A stretch of DNA of 11,205 bases from Rhodospirillales bacterium (lineage in GTDB: Bacteria; Pseudomonadota; Alphaproteobacteria; Rhodospirillales; UBA2165), in assembly GCA_013204125.1 (NCBI GenBank), contig JABMOP010000029.1, forward strand, positions 1 to 11,205, written 5' to 3'. The notes under the pieces were generated by a model that saw only the letters and a list, made by a program, of their open reading frames with translations, was not told the DNA's origin and made no database searches. A program made the position numbers and the translations under genes. Positions 6,823-11,205 of the stretch are shown here, piece after piece. The stretch's first letter is position 1; each line of letters opens with the position of its first letter.

Positions 6823-7212
6823 ATGAAAATTAAGACCAACATTTTGCGGCGCTGCCGGCCCGGCCTTTTATTGGCCGCCATGATCTTTGTGCCCTTGCCG
6901 GCGGCGGCCCAATTCATGCCTGGTATTGCCGATCTTCCGATCATGGCCGGGCTCAAACCTGATAGCGCCGGTCCGGTCATATTTGATACGCCCCAGGGCC
7001 GCATTGTGGTTAGTTCCGCCACCGGCCGCATCGCAGAGGAAGCGGTTCTTAGATTCTATTCAAACACCCTTCCGCAACTGGGTTGGTACCGACAATCGGC
7101 GCTCGAATTCACCCGCGCCGGCGAAAATTTGAAGCTCGAAGTCCTGCCGTTGGGCGGTGGGCGGATCGTTCTCAAATTTATGGTGGCGCCCAGCGCCGGA
7201 CGGGTCCGCTAA
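6823..7212 (+). CDS. Small exported protein of unknown function
   Basis: I do not recognise a named family. The 129-residue product begins with a typical Sec signal peptide: basic MKIKTNILRRCRPG, hydrophobic LLLAAMIFVPLP, then PAAAQF with likely cleavage after AAA (about residue 29), so the mature protein of about 100 residues should be periplasmic. The mature part has strand-like segments: VIFDTPQGRIVVSSATG (52-68), a helix-like AEEAVLRFYSNTLPQLGW (71-88), then EFTRAGENLKLEV (95-107) and GGRIVLKFMVAP (112-123). The layout 'FY..LPxLGW - hydrophobic strand with RxGE - strand' recurs, from memory, in uncharacterised small proteobacterial proteins. GAAGG at 6811-6815 lies 7 nt before ATG 6823, fixing this start; the open frame reaches back to 6628 but only inside mutM. 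It starts 25 nt after mutM and is probably cotranscribed with it. Confidence 0.8.
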   Translation: MKIKTNILRRCRPGLLLAAMIFVPLPAAAQFMPGIADLPIMAGLKPDSAGPVIFDTPQGRIVVSSATGRIAEEAVLRFYSNTLPQLGWYRQSALEFTRAGENLKLEVLPLGGGRIVLKFMVAPSAGRVR

Positions 7213-7241
7213 ATTATAGTTTCGTCAAGCATTCCTGGGGG

Positions 7242-7270
7242 TTGACGCCGGTGCAAGCCCCTTATATAAC
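7242..7270 (+). promoter_or_regulatory. Sigma-70 promoter for rpsT
   Basis: TTGACG (7242-7247), a 17-nt spacer and TATAAC (7265-7270); each box is one base from consensus. Transcription should start near 7277, giving a leader of roughly 38 nt before the rpsT ATG at 7315. This is the strongest promoter match in the window, as expected for a ribosomal protein gene. Confidence 0.82.
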
Positions 7271-7314
7271 CCGCCTCTGCCCGTAATAATAAATCCAAAA
7301 TTGAAAGAGAACAG

Positions 7315-7581
7315 ATGGCCAATATCAGGTCTTCAAAGAAACGTATCCGCCGTACCGAGCGGCAGACCGAAGTGAACCGTAACCGAATGAGCCGGATGCG
7401 CACCTTCCTGAAGAAGGTCGAGTTGGCTATCCAAGGTGGTGACGCCGCTGCGGCGAAAGAAGCTTTAATCGCCGCGCAACCGATCCTCATGCGCAGCGCA
7501 CAAAAAGGTCTTCTGCATCGAAATACCGCATCCCGCACGATGTCGCGGCTTTCGGCGCGGGTCAAAGCGCTAAGCGCTTAA
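7315..7581 (+). CDS. rpsT: 30S ribosomal protein S20
   Basis: Primary 16S rRNA-binding protein of the small subunit. The 88 residues are a very basic three-helix protein. The opening ANIRSSKKRIRRTERQ matches the usual MANxxSAKKRxR start, and GLLHRNTASRTMSRLS (64-79) matches the conserved K(G/R)xxHxNxAxRxxSRL block. The ATG at 7315 follows a purine-rich stretch (GAAAGAGA) that may serve as a weak ribosome-binding site. It has its own promoter and a factor-independent terminator, so it is a single-gene unit. Its place just upstream of dnaA is an arrangement I know from alphaproteobacteria. Confidence 0.97.
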   Translation: MANIRSSKKRIRRTERQTEVNRNRMSRMRTFLKKVELAIQGGDAAAAKEALIAAQPILMRSAQKGLLHRNTASRTMSRLSARVKALSA

Positions 7582-7592
7582 GTCCAAAATTA

Positions 7593-7610
7593 TGGTCCGG
7601 GTTGGGACCA
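7593..7610 (+). other. Short inverted repeat between rpsT and its terminator
   Basis: TGGTCC (7593-7598) and GGACCA (7605-7610) form a perfect 6-bp stem with a 6-nt loop, 3 nt before the terminator stem. It has no T-run of its own. It may stabilise the rpsT mRNA 3' end or assist termination. Confidence 0.5.
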
Positions 7611-7613
7611 GTG

Positions 7614-7649
7614 AAGCCGCATTTATCAAAGTGCGGCTTTTTTATTTTT
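7614..7649 (+). terminator. Factor-independent terminator of rpsT
   Basis: AAGCCGCA (7614-7621) pairs perfectly with TGCGGCTT (7632-7639), an 8-bp stem that can extend inward by TT/AA around a 4-nt loop, followed by a T-rich tail (TTTTTTATTTTT). It lies 32 nt after the rpsT stop and should separate rpsT transcription from dnaA. Confidence 0.9.
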
Positions 7650-7843
7650 GAGGGACGGCAAAATTTTAAATTGCTTCGGCTGTCAAGAAAATTATTTTCG
7701 ACGTTCTCTATACGGTCCTATTGAATCAATTTTTCTAGCCGAGTAAATTCCACCATCACCATTTAATGAAATTGCAAAGATTACGAACCGGGCATAACTT
7801 AAAAAATAACTTTGCTCGGAACTGCTTTTTGCATTAGCTCAAT

Positions 7844-7868
7844 AAAATAATCGTGAAAAATAATTGTG
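7844..7868 (+). repeat. Tandem AT-rich 13-nt repeat
   Basis: AAAATAATCGTG (7844-7855) and AAAATAATTGTG (7857-7868) differ at one base and repeat with a period of 13 nt. AT-rich 13-mers in tandem are the classical form of the unwinding element in some origins, here about 260 nt before dnaA. Only two copies are present and such repeats can arise by chance in a 31% G+C block. Confidence 0.55.
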
Positions 7869-7906
7869 TTCAGATAAAAGAATAAGAAAAAGATTAGGAG
7901 TAAAAA

Positions 7907-7954
7907 ATGGCTCCCAATAATAACAAAAATGCTAGGAGGGGAATGGTCGGATGA
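7907..7954 (+). CDS. Possible 15-residue leader peptide
   Basis: ATG 7907 is preceded by AGGAG (7896-7900) with a 6-nt spacer, a better ribosome-binding site than most full genes here have. The product would be MAPNNNKNARRGMVG. Its TGA overlaps the next ATG (ATGA). No family can be assigned. It could be a regulatory upstream frame for dnaA or a chance occurrence. Confidence 0.25.
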   Translation: MAPNNNKNARRGMVG

Positions 7955-7989
7955 AAATTAGCCCAGCGGGCAATTTTATAAGCTCGTAA
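7951..7989 (+). CDS. Possible 12-residue leader peptide, coupled to the preceding one
   Basis: ATG 7951 overlaps the stop of the preceding tiny frame and follows AGGAGGGG (7934-7941) by 9 nt, an almost perfect Shine-Dalgarno. The product would be MKISPAGNFISS, ending at TAA 7987-7989. As with its neighbour, only the ribosome-binding site and overlap support it. Confidence 0.25.
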   Translation: MKISPAGNFISS

Positions 7990-8007
7990 ATCCGACTACT
8001 CTGGGGG

Positions 8008-8032
8008 GGCAAATATCTTCTTAGATTTTGCC
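8008..8032 (+). other. Hairpin in the dnaA leader
   Basis: GGCAAA (8008-8013) pairs with TTTGCC (8027-8032), and inside it ATCT (8015-8018) pairs with AGAT (8023-8026) around the 4-nt loop TCTT; T8014 is a single bulge. That is 10 base pairs in 25 nt. No T-run follows, so it is not a standard terminator. It lies about 100 nt before the dnaA start. Confidence 0.5.
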
Positions 8033-8124
8033 TCTGGAAATTTGTTTTGGATGCTTTGATGCAGGTTGGCGGGCCAGTGCGTCATGATGCAGCGTCCAAC
8101 GGTTTTAAATTTTGCAGGGCTGGC

Positions 8125-8130
8125 ATGTAG
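8125..8130 (+). promoter_or_regulatory. Start-stop (ATG TAG) directly before dnaA
   Basis: ATG (8125-8127) followed at once by TAG (8128-8130) abuts the dnaA ATG at 8131, in the same frame. AGGG (8116-8119) sits 5 nt before this first ATG but 11 nt before the dnaA ATG, so ribosomes might stall at or reinitiate from the minimal frame. Function is inferred only. Confidence 0.35.
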
Positions 8131-9564
8131 ATGAATCAGGGACGCGACGAAGACCAACTTCAAACTGAATGGTACCGGGTTTCGAGCCGATTAAAAGCTG
8201 AGATTGGTGAAACCGCCTTTGAAAATTGGGTCAAACCTATTTCTGTTACGGCGATAGAAGGCTCGGAGGTGCGTCTTAGCATCCCTAGCCGATTTATGCG
8301 TGACTGGGTTGAAGCAAATTATCTGGATAGATTGAAGGAACTCTGGACCGGTGAGAATTCAGGGATTCACTCGGTTCAAATACGTATTTCACCTAAATCA
8401 AAACGCCCCGCCGATGAAACTGAAGGCGACAATTCAAATTCTGCGGCGGTCGAAAATAAAACTCAAACCGCCGCCACTGAAGCTGCCACAAACGATGGAG
8501 CGACAGCCGCTAATAAACCCGGCTGGCTGGCCGGCAATGATATTAAGGCGCCGCTGGATCCGCGCTTTTTATTCTCGAAATTTGTTGTTGGTAAGCCGAA
8601 CGAGTTTGCCTATGCAGCCGCTCGGCGCGTCGCCGAAGCCCAATCGGTGCCGTTCAATCCGTTATTCCTCTATGGCGGCGTCGGGCTTGGTAAAACCCAT
8701 TTGATGAATTCGATTGCTTGGGAAATTCAACAGCGCGATCCTTCGCGGACGGTGATGTACCTGTCTGCGGAAAAATTCATGTACCGGTTCGTGCGCGCTT
8801 TACGCGAACAGAATACGGTGGATTTCAAAGACCAGTTCCGCTCGGTCGATGTTTTGATGATTGATGATGTCCAATTCATCGGTGGCCGGGATGCGACCCA
8901 AGAAGAATTTTTCCATACTTTTAATGCCCTGGTGGATCAAGGCCGGCAAATTATCTTATCGGCCGATAAATCCCCTTCTGATTTGGAGGGCGTGGAAGAA
9001 AGGCTCAAATCAAGGCTCAATTGCGGGTTGGTTGCAGATATTCACGCCACCACTTACGAGCTTCGCTTGGCGATCTTAGAATCCAAGGCAGAACAAATGC
9101 AACTTGAGGCTCCGAGAACAGTGCTGGAGTTCCTGGCGCATAAAATCACTTCCAATGTTCGCGAATTGGAAGGTGCACTTAACCGGGTTGCGGCCCATAC
9201 ACAGCTGATAGGCCGCGATTTGACGTTGGAAACCACGCAAGAGGTCCTGCATGATCTGTTGCGGGCCAATGATCGCCGGGTGACCATCGAAGAAATTCAA
9301 AAACGGGTGGCGGAACATTTCAATATCCGCGTTTCGGACATGCATTCGGCACGCCGCGCCCGTTCGGTTGCCCGTCCGCGCCAAGTGGCGATGTATCTAG
9401 CTAAGCAGCTTACGTCGCGCTCTTTGCCGGAAATCGGTCGAAAATTTGGCGGTCGAGATCACACCACGGTCATGCACGCGGTTAAAAAAGTGGATGAATT
9501 GTGCGATCACGATTCCACCTTTGCCGAAGATGTCGAGCTTCTGCGCCGTATGCTTGAGGGTTAA
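8131..9564 (+). CDS. dnaA: Chromosomal replication initiator protein DnaA
   Basis: Binds DnaA boxes at the origin as ATP form, unwinds the DNA and loads the DnaB helicase. The four domains are visible in 477 residues: domain I (about 10-90, WYRVSSRLKAEIGETAFENWV); a flexible, Thr/Ala/Asn-rich domain II (about 91-137); the AAA+ domain III starting at LDPRFLFSKFVVG (142-154), with Walker A GGVGLGKTH (182-190), Walker B LMIDDVQF (242-249), the arginine-rich EERLKSRL (289-296) and sensor-2 region SNVRELEGALNR (341-352); and the DNA-binding domain IV with signature GGRDHTTVMHAVKKV (440-454). ATG 8131 gives the normal N-terminus. AGGG (8116-8119) is 11 nt away, but only 5 nt from an in-frame ATG-TAG at 8125-8130. 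dnaN follows after 257 nt with its own promoter. Confidence 0.98.
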   Translation: MNQGRDEDQLQTEWYRVSSRLKAEIGETAFENWVKPISVTAIEGSEVRLSIPSRFMRDWVEANYLDRLKELWTGENSGIHSVQIRISPKSKRPADETEGDNSNSAAVENKTQTAATEAATNDGATAANKPGWLAGNDIKAPLDPRFLFSKFVVGKPNEFAYAAARRVAEAQSVPFNPLFLYGGVGLGKTHLMNSIAWEIQQRDPSRTVMYLSAEKFMYRFVRALREQNTVDFKDQFRSVDVLMIDDVQFIGGRDATQEEFFHTFNALVDQGRQIILSADKSPSDLEGVEERLKSRLNCGLVADIHATTYELRLAILESKAEQMQLEAPRTVLEFLAHKITSNVRELEGALNRVAAHTQLIGRDLTLETTQEVLHDLLRANDRRVTIEEIQKRVAEHFNIRVSDMHSARRARSVARPRQVAMYLAKQLTSRSLPEIGRKFGGRDHTTVMHAVKKVDELCDHDSTFAEDVELLRRMLEG

Positions 9565-9641
9565 TAACGGTAGCCTGACACCGCCCGCGACCCATATTCC
9601 TCCTGCTGATTAAATTAACCCTATTCTCCGGGCGAAAAGGC

Positions 9642-9669
9642 TTCAGATTCCAACCGTTTTTGCTATAAT
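9642..9669 (+). promoter_or_regulatory. Extended -10 promoter for dnaN
   Basis: A perfect -10 TATAAT (9664-9669) is preceded by TGC, giving the extended form TGnTATAAT. TTCAGA (9642-9647), 16 nt upstream, is a four-of-six -35. Transcription would start near 9676, giving a leader of about 145 nt that includes the inverted repeat at 9682-9702. Confidence 0.72.
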
Positions 9670-9681
9670 AAATGGCGAATC

Positions 9682-9702
9682 GGCCGGTTGATTCTACCGG
9701 CC
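9682..9702 (+). other. Perfect 7-bp inverted repeat in the dnaN leader
   Basis: GGCCGGT (9682-9688) and ACCGGCC (9696-9702) with the 7-nt loop TGATTCT, a few bases after the expected dnaN transcription start. There is no T-tail, so it is more likely a 5' mRNA hairpin or a protein-binding dyad than a terminator. The loop contains one of the GANTC sites. Confidence 0.55.
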
Positions 9703-9821
9703 TGTTACTGTGGTCGATAGTGCAGAAATGCGCTCAAATAAGTTCGGTACAATTTCGGTAACGGAGCGTTGAAAAACCGTTGCAAACCCACAAATTTCAG
9801 TGATGGGAACACAAATTAACC

Positions 9822-10940
9822 ATGAAGATCATTATCGAGCGCGGTCAATTACTGAAGGTATTGACGCATATTCAGAGTATTGTTGAGCGGCGTAACACCA
9901 TCCCGATTTTATCGAATGTGAAATTTGATGCAGCCGATGGCCAGTTAGGTCTCAATGCTACCGATATGGACCTAGATATCGTTGAAACAATCCCTGCCGA
10001 GGTTGCATCGCCGGGTTCGACCACTGCGCCCGCCCATACCTTGTTTGATATCGTCCGCAAGTTGCCCGAAGGCGCTCAAGTGGAACTTGAAAGCAGCGGT
10101 GATGACGGTCAGCTTAGTATCCTTGCCGGGCGTTCGCGTTTCACACTGACCTGCCTGCCGACCGAAGATTTTCCGGTTCTTTCGGGCGGCGATCTTCAGC
10201 ACAGTTTCTCGGTTTCGGCGGCCGATCTTAGAAACCTTGTTGATCGCACCCGTTTCGCGATCTCCACCGAAGAAACACGTTATTACCTGAACGGCATCTA
10301 TCTCCATACGGCCAATACCGATGGTGTATCGGTGTTGCGCTCGGTGGCCACCGATGGCCATCGGCTTGCAAGTGTTGATATCCCACTGCCGGATGGCGCC
10401 GCCGGAATGCCGGGTGTGATCGTGCCGCGCAAAACCGTGACGGAGCTTCGAAAGCTGATTGAAGATGTTGACGGCGATGTTGCTCTTTCGCTGTCGGATA
10501 CGAAAATTCGCTTTGCCTTCGACAATGCGGTTCTCACATCGAAACTTATCGACGGTACTTTCCCCGATTACGACCGGGTCATACCATCCGATAACGACAA
10601 GGTGCTTGAAGTGGATGCCAAAATGCTGGCCGAAGCGGTGGACCGCGTATCCGCCATTTCGACTGAAAAATCGCGGGCTGTGAAGCTGAGCCTTTCCAGC
10701 GGCAGCCTCACCCTTTCGGCAAGCAGCCCCGATAACGATACTGCGGTGGAAGAACTGGCCGTCCAGTACGATGCCGGCGATTTGGAAATAGGTTTCAATT
10801 CACGCTATTTGCTCGATATCACCCAACAAATTGATGGTGGTTCTGCCAAATTGGTGCTGTCGGACGCTGCATCGCCGACACTGGTTCAGGATACCGGCGA
10901 TTCAAGCGCCCTCTACGTCCTGATGCCCATGCGCGTGTGA
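9822..10940 (+). CDS. dnaN: DNA polymerase III beta subunit (sliding clamp)
   Basis: Ring-shaped homodimer that tethers DNA polymerase III and many repair proteins to DNA. The 372 residues are close to the E. coli 366 and cover the three clamp domains in series. Visible landmarks: MKIIIERGQLLKVL at the start, RRNTIPILSNV (23-33), NATDMDLDI (45-53), a middle part with TDGHRLA (residues about 176-182), and the C-terminal LMPMRV. The C-terminal hydrophobic partner-binding pocket segment ending in MPMR(V/L) is intact. Start ATG 9822 gives the normal N-terminus; GGGA (9805-9808) is rather far for a Shine-Dalgarno. recF follows after about 19 nt, the usual dnaA-dnaN-recF order. Confidence 0.97.
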   Translation: MKIIIERGQLLKVLTHIQSIVERRNTIPILSNVKFDAADGQLGLNATDMDLDIVETIPAEVASPGSTTAPAHTLFDIVRKLPEGAQVELESSGDDGQLSILAGRSRFTLTCLPTEDFPVLSGGDLQHSFSVSAADLRNLVDRTRFAISTEETRYYLNGIYLHTANTDGVSVLRSVATDGHRLASVDIPLPDGAAGMPGVIVPRKTVTELRKLIEDVDGDVALSLSDTKIRFAFDNAVLTSKLIDGTFPDYDRVIPSDNDKVLEVDAKMLAEAVDRVSAISTEKSRAVKLSLSSGSLTLSASSPDNDTAVEELAVQYDAGDLEIGFNSRYLLDITQQIDGGSAKLVLSDAASPTLVQDTGDSSALYVLMPMRV

Positions 10941-10959
10941 GGGCGTGGCGCTGTATTCC

Positions 10960-11205
10960 ATGAAACAAGCGGCGCCTCGGGGCCGTGAACTGGAATCTGC
11001 AAACGATACCTATGCAATGGCGCCGCCCGGCATGGCGCTGAATGTCTCGGTCCGGCGTCTCAGCCTCACTGATTTCAGGAATTATCCCTTTGTCCGTCTG
11101 GAAACCGATGGCAGGCCGGTGGTTATCACCGGACCCAATGGCGCCGGCAAAACAAACTTGTTGGAAGCCTTGTCGTTTCTCGTTCCGGGCCGCGGATTGC
11201 GGCGT
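10960..11205 (+). CDS. recF: DNA replication and repair protein RecF, N-terminal part (cut by window edge)
   Basis: SMC-like ATPase that, with RecO and RecR, loads RecA at single-strand gaps. The 82 visible residues include SVRRLSLTDFRNY (30-42), matching the usual RecF opening, and the Walker A motif GPNGAGKTN (58-66) followed by LLEALSFLVPGRGLRR. The start is uncertain: ATG 10960 gives about 28 residues before the conserved region, ATG 11017 and ATG 11032 (MALNVSVRR) would give shorter forms, and none has a good Shine-Dalgarno; GAGGG just after the dnaN stop is 15 or more nt from the first ATG. An in-frame GTG at 10945 is also open. Confidence 0.93.
   Translation, partial: MKQAAPRGRELESANDTYAMAPPGMALNVSVRRLSLTDFRNYPFVRLETDGRPVVITGPNGAGKTNLLEALSFLVPGRGLRR

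Larger units (their letters stand above)
7650..8130 (+). other. AT-rich gene-free region upstream of dnaA, possible origin or long leader
   Basis: No gene of normal size is present here. By hand count 7681-7920 has 75 G+C in 240 (about 31%), against about 58% for a sampled line of rpsT. Inside lie a tandem AT-rich repeat (7844-7868), a purine-rich stretch (7869-7906), two tiny reading frames with strong ribosome-binding sites (7907-7989), a hairpin (8008-8032), an 8-bp direct repeat TGATGCAG (8057-8064 and 8085-8092) and the start-stop before dnaA. Position and composition would fit a replication origin, but I find no DnaA box matching TTATNCACA on either strand. In several alphaproteobacteria the origin is elsewhere. 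No dnaA promoter stands out; the best candidate is TTGAAT (7721-7726), 17 nt, TAAATT (7744-7749), which is weak. Confidence 0.45.
9565..9821 (+). other. dnaA-dnaN intergenic control region
   Basis: 257 nt with no gene. It contains the dnaN promoter (9642-9669), three GANTC sites (9646-9650, 9677-9681, 9690-9694), a perfect 7-bp inverted repeat (9682-9702), an 11-nt-period direct repeat TTCGGTA (9743-9749 and 9754-9760), and a weaker stem GTAACGG/CCGTTGC (9758-9764 with 9777-9783). The sequence TTAACCAT, a half-site of the CtrA type, spans the dnaN start (9816-9823). I see no T-tailed terminator for dnaA, so read-through into dnaN is likely. Confidence 0.6.

Noticed and set aside
7772..7800. 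TTGCAA, 17 nt, TAACTT as the dnaA promoter
   Set aside because: The -10 has only three consensus bases, and the AT-rich block yields many hits of this quality.
7861..7880. Possible DnaA box near TGTGTTCAGATAA
   Set aside because: It needs an insertion relative to TGTGNATAA; no 9-mer in the region has an acceptable match on either strand.
9789..9797. Possible DnaA box around CCCACAAA before dnaN
   Set aside because: AAACCCACA matches only 6 of 9 positions of TTATCCACA, which is no better than chance.
9816..9823. CtrA site at the dnaN start (TTAACCAT)
   Set aside because: Only a half-site is present; no second TTAA lies 7 nt upstream, and the sequence overlaps the start codon, so it is noted but not claimed.

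Overview
The window is a chromosomal housekeeping block from an alphaproteobacterium, most likely related to the Rhodospirillales. The evidence is gene order and protein sequence. A leftward set (ubiE, ubiB, coaBC, dut, an Rrf2 regulator, cysK and a MoeB/HesA-type gene) lies back to back with a rightward set (mutM, a small exported protein gene, rpsT, dnaA, dnaN, recF). The order ubiB-ubiE-mutM-rpsT-dnaA is one I know from alphaproteobacterial chromosomes. I see no insertion sequence, prophage, CRISPR array, tRNA or rRNA. Every gene wholly inside the window looks intact; the first (moeB-like) and last (recF) are cut by the window edges.

Left half, minus strand (1-5921). ubiE and ubiB, for ubiquinone synthesis, lie 6 nt apart. 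A 96-nt gap follows with a good sigma-70 promoter (TTGATA, 17 nt, TACATT). It should drive coaBC-dut-rrf2-cysK-moeB, where gaps are -1, 5, 15 and 34 nt. There is a cysteine theme: CysK makes cysteine, CoaB joins cysteine to phosphopantothenate, the MoeB-like protein belongs to a sulfur-carrier-activating family, and the Rrf2 regulator lacks the iron-sulfur cysteines of IscR and resembles CymR.

Right half, plus strand (5955-11205). mutM (DNA repair) diverges from ubiE across only about 33-45 nt. A 129-residue exported protein of unknown function follows. rpsT then has its own strong promoter and a clear terminator. After it comes a 480-nt gene-free stretch before dnaA. Its first part is very AT-rich (75 of 240 G+C at 7681-7920, by hand count, about 31%). 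It holds a tandem pair of 12/13-mers, two tiny overlapping reading frames with strong ribosome-binding sites, a 10-bp hairpin and a start-stop (ATG TAG) directly before the dnaA start. dnaA, dnaN and recF follow in the common order. dnaN has its own 257-nt control region with an extended -10 promoter, three GANTC sites within 49 bp and a perfect 7-bp inverted repeat.

No unknown multi-gene system is visible. The items worth a second look are in the control regions, in the Rrf2/cysK pairing, in the MutM zinc finger and in the small exported protein.
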